DNA of 64,000 bases from Epiperipatus broadwayi (GCA_028023455.1 JAQFVV010000021.1:5484853-5548852); one strand, 5' to 3'. Positions 10,322 through 23,276 are shown, counted from the first letter of the stretch. Numbers and translations: made by a program. The notes: generated by a model from the letters alone, not told the origin.

Positions 10322-11254
10322 ATATTTAGGGAAACATGATCTATTGTCAACCTTGAGAGAAATGAGACAAAAAGCAATGTAATAAGAAATTGTTGATAAT
10401 CTTATGAACTTCTATAAAATTGAATTTTTTTTTTGTTAGTTTTCATAATGGTATATAAAATGTAATGAATGTTTAAAATACACTTGTGATATTATTTATA
10501 TTATATTAATCTAGATAAAACTTTAATTGTATGTACTTAACGTAATAAAGCATTATTAATGGGCATCCAAGATATTAATACAGTTAACTATTTAGCAGTT
10601 AAAATGAGAACAGGCACACAGAACCAATAGTTTCCTTGAAGACCTAACCATCACATCCCATCAGCTACATTTAGACTCATATTCAGTATATATAGAGAGG
10701 TTGCCTTGGCGACAGATTGAAGATTCCTAGTGTTGATAAGATTGGGCTATTAGTATCTTTGAACCATCTAGCTTTATGCAAAATCACCTTTACTCTCTGA
10801 ATAATAATTAAGTTTAGTGGGGTTTGAAAATATTGAAAATGATTCTACTAATCGGCTTTCAAAAAAATTATATTCACCTATTTATTAATGGGGTTTATTT
10901 AAATTTCTTTGAAATTAAAAATCTCAATCTGTTAAAGTATCATCTCTTATGTTAGATCAAAGCGAAAGGTGGATTTTCATCTTCTATTCATGGAGTTTGT
11001 TTGAACTATTATGCATGTATGGATACAGAAGCTGCTGATTTGTAAAGGATGGAGTTTGGGTCTTAGAACAGCTGATAAGTATGAGCTTCAAAATTATTGA
11101 TTCTGCATGTCTTTTTAATTCTGTTTTTGTTTAACAGCAATTGGGGCTTAATAATATTTTTAAAATATTCCTGCATTTTAATTAAGTATACTCTTTATAT
11201 TTGATGAATTAATAAGATTTTTTGTTTATTTTTATATATTTTTATTTTTTTTCT
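10322..11254. other. Upstream region or intron of the CAAP1 gene
   Basis: AT-rich with no ORF. Because the CAAP1 coding exon begins at a splice acceptor, an upstream exon (5' untranslated or extra N-terminal coding) must lie in or beyond this stretch; I could not identify it. A family-F-like GTTGCCTTGGCGACAG lies near 10699. Confidence 0.35.
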
Positions 11255-11268
11255 CACATTTTTTTCAG
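11248..11268 (+). promoter_or_regulatory. Splice acceptor before the CAAP1 coding exon
   Basis: A long T-rich tract (TTTTTTCTCACATTTTTTTC) ends in AG immediately before the ATG at 11269. This is a good polypyrimidine tract and 3' splice site, so the ATG exon is not the first exon of the transcript. Confidence 0.7.
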
Positions 11269-12066
11269 ATGATGCAACCCGACTCTACTCAAAGTGATTT
11301 TAAGCCTCCAGTCAAAAAGCGGAAAAAAAGGAGAAATTCATCCCCTGAAGACGATAGTAAAAAGCCTTCTACATCAAAGGGAAAGAGAAAAAAATCTCAT
11401 CTTGATTTTCACAATATAAAAATTCTCTCTTCCCTAGAAATGGATGCCTCACAAGACTTAAAACCAATTAGTTTTTACATTGATGACCCTGTGGAGATGG
11501 TCAGTCAGATGTTTGAATCTGTAAAAGGTGATCTTCCAGATATTCTACCTAATGAATTAAAGGATTGCACTGTTAGCGAATTAAAGAATTCTTGTGTTCA
11601 GCATTTGCAAAAAATGACAAAAAAGAACATTTTGCTCATTTTATCTGGTGAAAAACCAGAATACGTGGAAAACCTTCATTCTAAAGATGATAGTAATCAG
11701 ATTGCAGATTCTACATGTAATGATCTGCAGCTGGAAGGGTCATTTTCTAAAGATGATTGCACTGAAGAGAAAGTTCGTGAACCAAGCACTGACACCTTAG
11801 CACTTAGCCCAAACCAGAAAGAAGTTAGTAGTTTATATCAAGATCCGATAAGTGATGCAGCTGATGAATCTGCTTCTGGAACATTGGAGCAAGGACAGAA
11901 AGCTCTTGTGGAGAATGTGAGACTAATTTGTGGAAAGGAATGGGAACAATCATTTACTAAGACACAGATGGAGATCTTAGAATTGGAGCTGCGAGCTCGG
12001 GCAATTAAAGCATTAATGAAGGCCCAGGAAAATAGATCGGCAACTCCGGCAGATGAACTATCTTGA
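11269..12066 (+). CDS. CAAP1: CAAP1-like protein (caspase activity and apoptosis inhibitor 1)
   Basis: The frame encodes 265 residues. Residues 16-22 (KKRKKRR) and 37-42 form a basic, NLS-like N-terminus. Residues 64-135 match the conserved core of vertebrate CAAP1: LKPISFYIDDPVEM (human LKPVSFYIS..EM), then LPNELKDCTVSELKNSC and KKNILLILSGEKPE. A variable acidic linker follows. The C-terminal LELELRARAIKALMKAQ is nearly identical to the human LELEMRARAIKALMKAG. In mammals the protein restrains caspase activation and apoptosis; that role is inferred here. Human CAAP1 is longer (about 360 residues), the difference being mainly a low-complexity N-terminus. The ATG directly follows a splice acceptor, so the true start could lie in an upstream exon. 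The rest is one uninterrupted exon, whereas vertebrate genes split it. A processed pseudogene is unlikely because the frame is intact and a splice site is present. Confidence 0.92.
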   Translation: MMQPDSTQSDFKPPVKKRKKRRNSSPEDDSKKPSTSKGKRKKSHLDFHNIKILSSLEMDASQDLKPISFYIDDPVEMVSQMFESVKGDLPDILPNELKDCTVSELKNSCVQHLQKMTKKNILLILSGEKPEYVENLHSKDDSNQIADSTCNDLQLEGSFSKDDCTEEKVREPSTDTLALSPNQKEVSSLYQDPISDAADESASGTLEQGQKALVENVRLICGKEWEQSFTKTQMEILELELRARAIKALMKAQENRSATPADELS

Positions 12067-12160
12067 AAAATTGTCTAGTGAAAATGGAATACCACTTTGA
12101 TTTTTAAAAATATGTTAAAACAATCTTTAGATAAATTAGCAATTAATGAACTTAATTATA

Positions 12161-12226
12161 CATGTATTTCCATTATGTAATATTTTCTAGTTTCATGTAT
12201 TTCCATTATGTAATATTTTCTAGTTT
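12161..12226 (+). repeat. 33-bp tandem duplication in the CAAP1 3' UTR
   Basis: CATGTATTTCCATTATG and the following bases through CTAGTTT occur twice in direct tandem, at 12161 and 12194, without a mismatch. Confidence 0.9.
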
Positions 12227-12237
12227 GTATTCTTCTA

Positions 12238-12243
12238 AATAAA
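12238..12243 (+). terminator. Candidate polyadenylation signal for CAAP1
   Basis: AATAAA lies 172 bases after the stop codon and is the first canonical hexamer downstream. In DNA this AT-rich it can occur by chance. Confidence 0.45.
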
Positions 12244-12249
12244 AAAGAA

Positions 12250-13405
12250 AAAATTATCTATATATGCATATTAATTTGTAAACCTGATTAAACAATGTAA
12301 CCAAGAAAGATATATTTTGTATGCCATGGACATATTGACTAAGATATATAATAATTTCTTCATAATTCTAACGAAGATACTATTTATTTCTAAAAAAAAA
12401 AAACATACATGTATGCTCTTTGTTTGAAATTGTTGTTTTATATTTCCTTAGATTTTATTATAGATGTTAAATTGATTTGTTCAGATAAATTTTTTGAATT
12501 TGAAAACAGATTACTATTCTAAAAAAAAAAAGACAGTGATTCTAAGAATGTTAAGTTGGCATAGAAGTAAAAGGAAGGTCATATATATGGAGTTTTGATT
12601 GAAAGAGAAATGAATATAAATTAGTTCAAGTACAGTTTGCCATACTTCATAATTAGTTAAATTATATACTGTAAGATTACATTAACCAATATATATATAT
12701 ATTTCAAGTAGAACAAATTTAATGCAGTTGATATTTAAAATAATTAGTACAGTTTATCATTTTGCTAAATAACTGTTTGATTTTTACATAAATGTTTCTA
12801 ATGAATTAAGAGATATAGTAGGAGTTGTAAGAACTTTATTGAAAGTTACTTAAAAAAATAAATTTTACATTTTCCTATTGATCTTGAGGGTTCTGCCATC
12901 TCTCCTGTGTACTATGGGTATGACAACAAAATTGGCAAACGAGAGCTTTGAAATGATATAGATGGCTGAAGAGTTGAAGAATAGGAAGCCTGTGTTGGTT
13001 ATTTTAATAGAACTATCAATTGGAAAGATTTATATAAGATTTACTGAAGATGGCATTTTGGTTGTATTTAAATGTTGGACTATTTCCATCATATAATATT
13101 AAGTATTGAATGTCTTTAGAAAAATGTATCTTTATTTAAATTTTCCAATTACGTTGAACTGTTAGTAATAGCATACAGATTAGTATGTGAAGCAAAAGAT
13201 ATTATATTTATAAGATTAAAGTATTTGTGAGGTTAGATATATTAGGGAGATATTAATATTTATTTAGAACAGCTAATAAATAAATTATTTTTATATATTA
13301 AAGGATAACGAAAGTGATATTGGAAGAAGAGTTGAATGCAATTTCTCCTTTGTTTGATTAAAAGCAGATACTTAATAAAAGTTGAATATTTGTATTAATA
13401 CATTT
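12250..13405. other. No gene seen downstream of CAAP1
   Basis: AT-rich with A-runs and a TA repeat near 12690. No ORF or repeat family recognised. Confidence 0.35.
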
Positions 13406-13407
13406 CA

Positions 13408-13500
13408 AGCGTTGGTGGCCGAGTGGTTAGCACAGCCGTCTTACAAGCAGTTGTCCCGGGTTCGCTTCCCGGTCGATGCTTTGACACATGAAAAAAAAAA
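13408..13500 (+). mobile_element. tRNA-derived SINE (family 1), best-preserved head
   Basis: A-box TGGCCGAGTGG, B-box GGTTCGCTTCC, the near-perfect T-arm CCGGG/CCCGG, constant tail GATGCTTTGACACATG and an A-run. This is the cleanest family-1 copy. No clear target-site duplication. The minus-strand frame at 13427-13654 is its shadow. Confidence 0.85.
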
Positions 13501-15240
13501 TTTCCAGTTTGTTTAGTTTTATGGGTTTTTTTTTTTTTACAGAATTTCTTTTTATTATTATTAAGAAGAAAAAGTTTAATAAATAAGGATTTAATTTTTC
13601 TTTCATCTTTTTTATATTAAAAATGTTTTGGTAAATATCTAATACTACGTTCATTTTTTATTAATATAATTAAAATGCTATACTTTGTTAATAGTTGAAA
13701 TCCAGATAAGTCTAAATTATTTAAAACGTAAGATTTTGCAAACTCCAGCTCTTAAACAACCTCTTATTTCATTGACATTTCAGATTTGAATAGAGTTAGT
13801 AATTGTGTATTTTTTGGTATTTTGAAAAGGGTGATGGGTAAAAATTGTGCATATATTCATATATATTAGCATTCTTATCCTTCATTCACATTTAAAATAA
13901 AATCATATTGAAATACTCAAATTATAATAAATTTCAACTAGAATTGTGAGGAAGGGGGGAACCTTACGCATCTTCATATATTATTAAAGACGAATAAAAA
14001 GAGCTAGGGATGAGTGTATTAATAACTTTTATTAGTCATTTATTATATTAAAGATTATCCACTTAATCAATAATATTTCTGTAGTGTTTTTACTATATCA
14101 ATCTGATGCAAGGTAGGCACTGGTTTTTACCCCCCTTTAATATCTTATGGAAGGATGTAATCACAAACATGTGACCAAAATCATGGGGAAAATATGTATG
14201 ATCTCCAAAATTCGCATTTTGTGCTGAACCAGCCCTCATTAATTAGCCCAGATCTCAATCACATATCTTTATCATTGTTCAGTGTATATATATATATATA
14301 GAGAGAGGAAATTACTACAGTTTAATTGATAAGTATCAAGCATGCTTCCCTACAACTATGACACATATCACTCAATGAAAGTATATCATTAATTTTTATT
14401 AGTCATTCATTATATTAGAGATTATCAATAAGTAATATTTCTGTAGTATAATTTTTATTACATCTTAGAGATCATAGGTCTTTTTCACGTCTTTAGTCAT
14501 ATGTGTATGATTACAGCTTTCCACAAGATGTTAAAAGCAGATATGAAACAGTCCTTACCTTGTGTGAAAATGGTTTAGTGGACGAGTATTTTAATAAATA
14601 GTTTTCCTCATGACTGAATCTGCCAATATTTGAATGGCATATCCACTTGATTGCATTACGAATAGGAAGTAGTCATCCTGCTGATCATTTGGTTTCTTGT
14701 TTAATTTTTCCATTCCTTTTCAAAGGCTGATATTTATTGGCAAAGAGTTATTTTCATTCGAGGCAGTTTTTAACAGATAATGCTGGTTACTGAAAATAAC
14801 ATTTTACTGACGATATTGTATCTAATTTTGTTCTTCCAAATTTGTTTCCTTGAATAGAAACATTTATTTAAGAATGCGGGAATCAACACTCAACAGATAT
14901 TGATATTCTGTCTTCCATTCGTTTTAGTCTTTTCTGCAAAATATTGCCATATAGATTGAAACTATGGTGCTTGAACTTTTAATTCTAATGGTCAGTTTTA
15001 TTCTGTCACTAGATGCTTAGCATAATTTAAGAAAAGTGTGAGTGAAAGCTATTACCTTTCTCTCTTGCCTTGAATATCCTATCCAGATCTCAGAAACATA
15101 TGTGGGTGTGTTAAGAAGTAGATTCATTTAAAAGAATTTTAAGAAATAATAAGCCATGTTCTTAATCTCTAAGAATCAACTTTTTTTGGAAGTTATAGAT
15201 TATTAAATTTAATATTGAAATATAAGTATAGTATATGTAC
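13501..15240. other. No gene seen
   Basis: AT-rich. Two related blocks containing TTTTTATTAGTCATT(T/C)ATTATATTA occur near 14027-14085 and 14394-14450, an old duplication. A short TA repeat lies near 14287. No supported coding frame. Confidence 0.35.
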
Positions 15241-15242
15241 TT

Positions 15243-15424
15243 AATCTAGATGTAATTAAAAGGGATTTGAACTCAGACTTACAAGCTCCCTATGGTTCAG
15301 CATGAAGAAGGTATATTGGAAATCATTTATCTTTTTCACTATGTGGTCATGTGTATTGGCTACATTGGATAAAGTAGATGACTCTAAGGAGCTTGAAAGT
15401 CTGGGTTCAAATCCCTTTAATTAC
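15243..15424. repeat. Inverted SINE-like repeat (family 3)
   Basis: The left end AATTAAAAGGGATTTGAACT and the right end GGGTTCAAATCCCTTTAATT are inverted copies, and GGGTTCAAATCCC is a good tRNA B-box. The block GGTCATGTGTATTGGCTAC with GGATAAAGTAGATG recurs at 50385-50430. I read it as a tRNA-like SINE in a head-to-head arrangement. Confidence 0.5.
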
Positions 15425-15849
15425 TAAATTTAGTAAATTGATTTTTTCAAGTAAACATTTCTTCATCATTAAAAAATATGTTTTTGACTATAGGCTCAAT
15501 ATAGTGGATAAAGTTTATAGCATCAAGGTTATATTTGTTTAAAGTGGTCTTTGTGATACATAATCAGAGAACTATATCTTCCATTTTTATATGTTTTTCA
15601 TTAGAAAAAAAGTTATATACTCTAACTATATTATAAGTTTAGATATTTGCATGAGTTTATCTGTAAGAACTATATTTTTGATTATTCTATGTGTATGAAA
15701 AATTATTTTTAAAAGATTTCTTCAAATGATTTTTCTGGGGTGGGGTGGTTGTATTCTGTAGTTATTTATACAAAAATAAAATTGACGCCTTGTAATTTAC
15801 TACCAAAAATATTCAACTAATTGTGGTATATGATCATTGGGTCAATTAT

Positions 15850-16211
15850 CACATGATCACCATCTCTATACTAGCACATAATTGTTGTAAACAAAGGCAA
15901 AATTATCCATACAGTAGTGCCACCCTATGCCAAACAGAGTAATCAATGGATGCCAGAAGGCTTGTGCATAAAATCCCTATCTAGTGCCTATTCATCCAAT
16001 ATCCCCAGACTAGTTTCTGGCTTGTGGCCATCATCAGTGAGGAGCCTTGGATCTGAGAGCACTGCAGCTAGATCTTAGGATCTAATGCAATCCTCCAGCA
16101 AACAGCTTTTAACTCTACTTTACTACAAAACTATGAGAATGAAATTGAAAACACAATAATATTTTCTGTTTGGCACAGGTAGGCACTACTGTATGGAGAG
16201 TTTTGCCTTTG
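15850..16211 (-). mobile_element. Family-A hammerhead element with 13-bp TSD
   Basis: A 362-bp insert flanked by TTGGGTCAATTAT at 15837-15849 and 16212-16224. It starts with CACATGATCACC, the usual family-A end, and has terminal inverted blocks: CAAAGGCAAAATTATCCATA near its left end, and the complement ending TTTTGCCTTTG at its right end. One intact hammerhead lies on the minus strand. There is no ORF and no poly-A tail. Confidence 0.85.
16002..16043 (-). ncRNA. Hammerhead ribozyme A1
   Basis: On the minus strand: TCCTCA, CTGATGA, TGGC-CACAA-GCCA, GAA, ACTAGT, C, TGGGGA. Stem II is fully paired, stem I has six pairs including one G-U, and stem III is the self-complementary ACTAGT. It is identical to A4 over all 42 bases. 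Confidence 0.9.
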
Positions 16212-16552
16212 TTGGGTCAATTATACTATAATTTTGCAAAAACAACATGTAATTTAAAAATTAGATGCTTAACAATTTCAAGAATCAATTTACAAATTAG
16301 CATATAGTCACAAACATTTAAATGAGTCAAAAAAATGGATTAAAATTTAATTACTATAATGTATAGCATGTTAAAATAATTATTTTAGTGTTTTGAATGT
16401 GTTTTTTTTTTCTGTAATCATCTGACAAGCCTGAATATAACTTTATCTTCCTAAAATACCAGAAGACAACAGGACACCCATTTAATCCTAGTACATTAAA
16501 AGAAATGACTTGAAGTGTAAAATTAAAAAAGGCTTGGTATGTAGCCAACAAC

Positions 16553-16900
16553 ACCAATGCTATAAACCATAAAGAATCATGTTTTCCACTCTACAATATA
16601 ATGGTCACTAATTTACATAAATTTGAATATCATTGGCTGGATATATATATATCCCATTTTCTTTTTTCATATTCTGATCTTGCTATGATTATAAGAACAC
16701 AATAAGATCTTGAAAGTGCCAACAATACTGATGCTGTAAACCATAAAGAATCATGCTTCCCCCTTTCTAAAAAAATGGATGCTTTAATTTACATAAATTT
16801 GAATAATCATTGGCTGGATATGTATATCCCTCCATTTTCTTTTTTCATATTCTGATCTTACTATGATTATGAGAACACAAGTTCTTGAAAATGCTCAGCC
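16553..16900. repeat. Diverged tandem duplication, period about 174 bp
   Basis: AAACCATAAAGAATCATG, TTTACATAAATTTGAAT, CATTGGCTGGATAT and CATATTCTGATCTT occur in the same order in both halves (about 16553-16726 and 16727-16900). The halves are noticeably diverged. Confidence 0.75.
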
Positions 16901-18880
16901 ACTGTATCATTATTTTTATCAGCTTCTCTATTGCTACATTTCAGTACACTCAACACATAGTTATAGTTGTATGTAGTTATACACAATCTGCTGAATAATA
17001 AAATTGTTTTCATTACAAATGTGATATGTTTGCAAATCTTCAGATACACCAATAGCAAGTAATTTGAATTATAAAAATGTGAATTGATTCCTAGATAGAT
17101 TTATTTTATCATCAACATGGCATCCAGCACTTCCAAGCAATGTGTTAAATCACAAACAGATATTACAATTATTTTATATAATACGAAACACCAGTGTGTT
17201 TTATAAGCACGAATGCTGTGCTGTTAATAAAACCACAACACATTAATTGTGTACTTAAATTGATTATCACAATATTCATGTGTTTATGCTACCAATGTAG
17301 ACTTCATATTTGTAATTGATGATTCTGATTAAAAGAATTGTAACAGATATTGTCTCGTCTGCACATTATTTGGATCTATGTTGGGAACAAAATAGATTTA
17401 TTCAGGAGCTGGTTCCTTTTTTATGAATAATGATACAATTGATTTCAATTTAAAAAATATAGATATCATCTTGTGCATATTTTTTTCAATATTAATTATT
17501 GAAACTTATATTTATTCATTAAATAAACAAAAATGCATTGAAGTATTAAGGTACCAATTTATGTTAACGGTATTAGCATCAGCGTTGTTTAGCATATATG
17601 CTTGGAAATCCGTATCTTTATATGGATATCTATAGACAAAAGTAGATACCTGAATAGTGACAATGATTTCTTTTTTCATTTAAATAATGACTTGATATGT
17701 ATTTACTAATCTTTATTATTATTCAGATTATATTCTTCTACATATTGTATGATGATATTATTTAATGAAATCACTCGTACAAGCATAGGAAGAAAAATAT
17801 TGAACAGTCACACACACTTTTAGTTCAAAACTAAACAATACATATTAGATTATACTGACAAATGAAAAGGCTATCTATAGTTTTTGCCAAATTTTTATTT
17901 CAAAACAATTTATAGTGCGAACTAAATCTTTTTGAATAATTTAATAAGCTATAAGGATTTCATAAATATAAACAAACTAACTGTTCAAAAGGTTAATTTT
18001 CATTTCTAATTAAATCATTATAGGCCATCAATTCGTTAGTGTTTAAATTTTGACAGTTTATATATATATTTTTCTATATATATTGATATCAATAATTATG
18101 CGCTTATAACGCTCTTAAAGAAGTTATTTTACTAAATTTATTTAAAGCTTAGCGCTTTCAAATTTATATGGCTTCATAATCATAGCTGTGTGCGGTTGAT
18201 AGTGATGAGGGGTAGTATTCAAATTTGTGTTAATTAGATGTTTCGGTATTTATTTAAAATATTGTTTGACTTAGTTTGTCCATCTCTTTAAAATGGTAAA
18301 ACGGGGGTCCTTAGTTCACTAAAAGTACTGGATGTAAATTGTTAATAAGAAATAAAAATGGCCATTCTTATAAAAAAAGAATAAACTGCTGTTAAAATGT
18401 CACAGACAGAGCATTTGTAATGAAAAAAACAGTATTCTGAAAAAGTATTAATAATCATTTACTTAATAATAAATTTGCTCTGGTGCAATTAAATATATGT
18501 TAAAGAAAAAAAGTTGCATTTTATGAGATAGTTGTGGACTTATTTAACTCATTTTTGGCAGCTATTTTATAAGATTCTAATATAACTGATTTCAGAATTA
18601 AATGTGAGTAAAATAAAATTTTTAAGCAGAAACACAACATCTGTAGTTAAAAACTTAATAATTATTTATTTAACAGTAAATTTTCTCTGGTCCAACTAAT
18701 AAAAGAATAAAGTATAGTGTATGTGTGTTAAATATATGCATAATTAAAAAAAAAATAGAATGAAAATTATAATCAGCATTTTTATTTTTTGTATCTTTGG
18801 AAAAAAAGAATGGTGGAATTTAATTAGCATGTGATGTGATGCACTGTAACTTCTCCTTAAACAGAGTCAGGAATCTCTCA
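16901..18880. other. No supported gene
   Basis: AT-rich. A frame at 17423-17635 gives a 70-residue hydrophobic peptide with about two possible membrane segments, but no family is recognised and it probably arises by chance. A TA-rich stretch lies near 18060-18080. Confidence 0.3.
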
Positions 18881-18884
18881 GCAG

Positions 18885-21300
18885 TTATGCCCAGAGAAGC
18901 CTATTAGCCACTTTCCATTCTCCAGCCTAAGTTTTCCCATAATCTGCTCCATCCCATTTCCACAACATAATCTTTGTCAATGCCATGACCTTCATATCTA
19001 AATCCCCCTTATCTTTTTCCAAACCTAGCATAAAAACCAATAACTCACTTTCTGTATAATCACTTTGTTCATATTTAATCTTCCATATCTTCATTATTTG
19101 TACCCTTTCTACTTCCAAGCATTTACATTGAATTAACAGATGGCTAATATTTTCTATGCCTTCCTTACACAACTTGCAGACAAAACCACCCATATTTTTC
19201 CATTTACGTGTATATTCTCTTGTTGCTAAAGATCACGTTCGAGCCTTAAACAATAAACTACTTACTATTATCATAAATAAACTCATCCAATATTCTGTTT
19301 ACTTCTATAAATATTTAAACTCTTTATTTTCCATAGTAGTTCTCTCCAACTCCTATGCCTTATTAATGCATCTATCTTCTATCCCATTCTTTAACACGAT
19401 AACACTCAACATTTCTCCTAACACAATCATCCCACCTTTTGTATAAGTATACAGACATAAAGTCTTTATCCAAATCTTCTGCATATCGCATTAACTTTCT
19501 CATCCATCTTGTTGCCTGTCCTTTATTCATAACCCAATTAAATACTATTTTGGCCATTCTTTTATTATTCCTAAACTGCAATCTACTGAACATTTTCATT
19601 TTTCTTTTTGCATCTCTCATATAAAAACATGACCATCCCATTTCTCTTTAAATTGCCTCATTCGCTGTCCACACTTCTACAAATCTTTTTACTTCTCTGT
19701 ATTTTTCTAAGTAATCTAATAACTCTTTACTAATACATAATGCATCATTATCATATGTTCACCTGCTACTGTCGCTCCCATATAATTCTAGCTACATCAT
19801 ATTTATTATACAATCCCTTTCTTTTTTTGCTTCATTTATAAATTTTTTTTCCCATTCATCCAAGCAATTTCTCTGATTACTTAAAACAATTCCCAAATAG
19901 TTATATCTATTCACCACACTTAACTTTATATCTCCCCAATAAAAATTCTTTGTCTTCTCTTTCCCCAATACTAATCATCATTACTTTTGATTTTTCTTCA
20001 CTAAATTTAAATCCTCATCTCTTTACCCCCTTTGCGCATGTCCTCAGCACAACTTCCATATCTTCCCTTCTTTCTGCATGCAAAAAACATCAGAAAATAA
20101 AAGACTTGATAATGTATATACTCCCTTGCCACCTATTAATGGTATCTCTACCTCTCTTCATAATCTTTCTATTGCTCTCTTTATTTCTCTCAAATACAAC
20201 AAAATCAAAACAGGTGAGGACCTTGCTATAGTCCCGCCCCATTTTTAACTTTAACTGATTCTATGTTCCCTAATTGATACATATAGTAATTATTTTCATA
20301 TAATTTCTTAATAATATCCACTAAAGTTCCATCCATTCCCAAATTTACTAAACTTACCCATAATCTTTTTCTATTTATTCTATCATATGCCTTCTCTATA
20401 TCTATAAAAACTATATATAACTGACTACCTATGTACCTACTTATATCCATAAGTTATGTAACTACAAATAAATTATCTCCTATATGCCTATCTGATCGAA
20501 AACCTTGCATTTCTCCCACTATATTATTTTCTTCCATCTATTTTGTAATCCTTCCAGTCATCATATATGAGAAAACTTTATACAGCACTGATGTTACTGC
20601 TTAACTTTCTGTGATCCTTACCCTTCCCTTTAAATAGTAGCCTTATTTTTGTATTACTCCAACTACCCAGAAAATCTCTCTTCTGTTCAATCTTATTAAA
20701 ACATGATAATAGTTTTAATTTTGCCCTCTGCCCTAAATTCATTATCATCTCTGTTGCCCATCTATCGAAACCTCTTGCCTTTCCACCTTTCAATTTCTTA
20801 CCTGCCTCATTCAGTTCATTTTCTGTAAATTATATATTTCCATTACTATATGCTCTCATGTTTACTATCACTGTCCTCCACATCTAGCATCTTTTCTATA
20901 TCCATTACTTTATTGTTTAAGATTATCTCTAATTCTTCTCTGGAGTCACACTCTATTCCCTCGTCATCTAATAATACTATTTCTCTTTCCCCTACATTCT
21001 TTCTTTTAATGTATTTCCAAAATTTTTTACTCCAGATCTCTTCCACTTTTATTAATATCTTCCAACAGTTTACTATTCAATTTCATTCTCTCCATATAAT
21101 TATCTATTAATCAACTTTTTTTGTAAGTACCACTTAGCATTAACATCGTTTTCACTTTCTTTGTTCTTAATAGCAAACTTATATTCTCTGCATGCTTTTT
21201 TCCTCTCTTTTATACTTTTACTAACTCTCACTTTCCTATTACTTTTATTCTTCTGAATATTTTCACCTAAAACCCTATTTCCCGTATGACACCAGTCCTT
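18885..21300 (-). mobile_element. Degenerate non-LTR retrotransposon (ORF2 remnants)
   Basis: Reading on the minus strand from 21046 to 18927, broken frames follow the order of a LINE polymerase. First comes MEEIWSKKFWKYIKRKN... (about 21046-20846), then GKARGFDRWATEMI and LLFKGKGKDHRKL (20793-20578), then the reverse transcriptase motif A block YIVFIDIEKAYDRINRKRLW (about 20430-20360). Near 20110 the expected FADD-like motif is damaged. A C-terminal CKLCKEGIENISHLLIQC zinc knuckle lies at about 19175-19115. Many frameshifts and stops interrupt it. It differs from the LINE at 41-45 kb, and I cannot place its clade. The plus-strand frames here are shadows. Confidence 0.8.
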
Positions 21301-23100
21301 ATACTCAAAGGAATAGGGAGCAGAGCCCTCTAGGTATTGTAATGGTCAGCTTATATGTTTAAATATATTTTATTTTAATTGTTTTAGGCATCACTTGACA
21401 TTGAACATCAGAAAATATAGGGGCAATATTCATTATTTATATACTGTAATAGAATTCAAAATATTTTCTTTAACATCTGATGATGATGAATACTAACCAA
21501 CCACTATTTGTAATTTCTGGCCAAATCACATAGACCAAGGTACTCCCCATAGAATGAACAAGGAATTGATATGTGGATCAGGCAATATTAACACTATTTA
21601 AACAAATAATACTTTATTTACAAAGTATCATAATAGACATGAAAGATTTAATCCTAAACGGGTTTACATTACAGACTATACCATAATAATTTATGACAAT
21701 TTCTTTTATAATTTGATTACCTTTATGATTATAATTTAATGGTAATAATTATTTTAATAAGTCATTTCTCCTCTATCTTTTAACTTTTAGTTCAGTCACA
21801 TGGTAGAAAACAATAGTTGTTATTTGTAAAGTGTCCAAAGTTTATATTGATTAATTTTAAAACATTAATCTTTCAATTATATATTATAATACTAACATAA
21901 TTCTATAATTGAGCACACTTGTTGCTCTTTAATCTATCCTGAATATGATTCTACCTGTGTCTGACTCACAAATACAATACATTTTTTTATATCATTAGCT
22001 TCATATATGATTGCACAGATATATCTAATATGGGATTATTTTAATCAGTACATATTTCTTACAAGAATAATTCTAAGGAGTGGTCACTTTAAGTTTGAAT
22101 CCCAATTTAATCATAACTTAATTGAGATGATTTATTTGGATTTGATCTCGAACTTAATAAGACAAGCTATGTGAGGTGGTTTCTATAATATAAAATTATA
22201 AATTAGGCAGAAAGTTTAGTTTTCTTTTTCTTTTAATGCATGACAAATACAGATTATCTTCTAATTGTTGATAAATAATTATTACAATTTTCAATTCAAG
22301 CTTTAAGAATGAGATTTTTCAAATGTTTTTTGAAGTGTTGCTGCTATATATTCTGTAGAATCTTGGATGATTAGGAAGGGAGGAGGAGGGAGATTGGAAG
22401 ACAAATAAAACAAAATTGTTAACAAATAATACAGCAATGCAAAGGTGTTGAAAAAATATATATGTATTACAGATATTAAAAAAATACGAGATGGAAGATG
22501 AATTGGGAAAATCAGTAACTTCAAAATAGAGGATTTTTGAAAAATTTGTTAGGTCGATGGAGGATGAGAAGAGACAGCATCAGAAGAGTATGAATTTAAC
22601 AAAGAATTAACTGCAATATTTGAAGATAGTATGAAGCATAAAAGGACTTGGAGAAGGTAATTTAGTTTGAAATGTGGATTTTCCTTTTGGTTGGATTATG
22701 GCTCAACTTACCTTCAAGTAATGACCTTGTCTTGATTGTATTCAGCATTCATTGCTACAGACCAATGAATATATAAATAAATGAAATATCACTAATGACG
22801 GTAACATGCCAATATGTGAAAATGCTCAGTGAATTTGATTGCTCCCATCAAGGAAGGTGACTTGTTATAAATTGATAGTTCATTTGGACAAAGAGTCATG
22901 CAACTATGGATATTATACTGTTTATCCCATATTTGATTGCAAAAGCAGCTACGCATGATCCCAGTTGAACTGGAAATTGCTAGACACTAAACCTGACATG
23001 AGGCAAGCTATCACAATATGCATGGAAGCATAAGGCACATTTAGAGGAGCATCTGAAGCCCTTGCTTCAATAGTTGTATGGCAACTAGATGTTATACCTA
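21301..23100. other. No gene seen
   Basis: AT-rich. A tRNA-like B-box remnant (AGTTTGAATCCC) is at about 22092-22103. The purine-rich block near 22375-22395 makes a low-complexity frame on the minus strand. Confidence 0.35.
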
Positions 23101-23233
23101 GATAAATGGTATTGTAAACAAAGGCAAAACTATTTTCTCCATACAGTAGTGCCACCCTGTGCTAACCAGGGTAATCAATAGATGCCAGAAGGCTTGTGCA
23201 TAAAATTCCTATCTAGTGCCTACTCATCCAATA

Positions 23234-23276
23234 TCCCCAAGACTAGTTTCTGGTTTGTGGCCATCATCAATGAGGA
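23234..23276 (-). ncRNA. Decayed hammerhead A2
   Basis: Minus-strand core reads TTGATGA in place of CTGATGA, and there is one extra base after the cleavage position. The remaining helices are recognisable. Probably inactive. Confidence 0.6.

Noticed and set aside
13408-13500. Possible tRNA genes at 2752, 10198, 13408, 25385 and 53741 (-)
   Set aside because: A and B boxes are present but the acceptor stem does not pair, and all copies share a non-tRNA tail and A-run, so they are SINEs.
17423-17635. 70-residue hydrophobic frame with about two membrane segments
   Set aside because: AT-rich sequence readily gives such frames. No family was recognised and no splice or start context supports it, although it cannot be excluded.
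18900-20231. Plus-strand frames at 19156, 19439 and 19950
   Set aside because: They are complements of the minus-strand LINE, whose reading shows reverse transcriptase and zinc-knuckle motifs.
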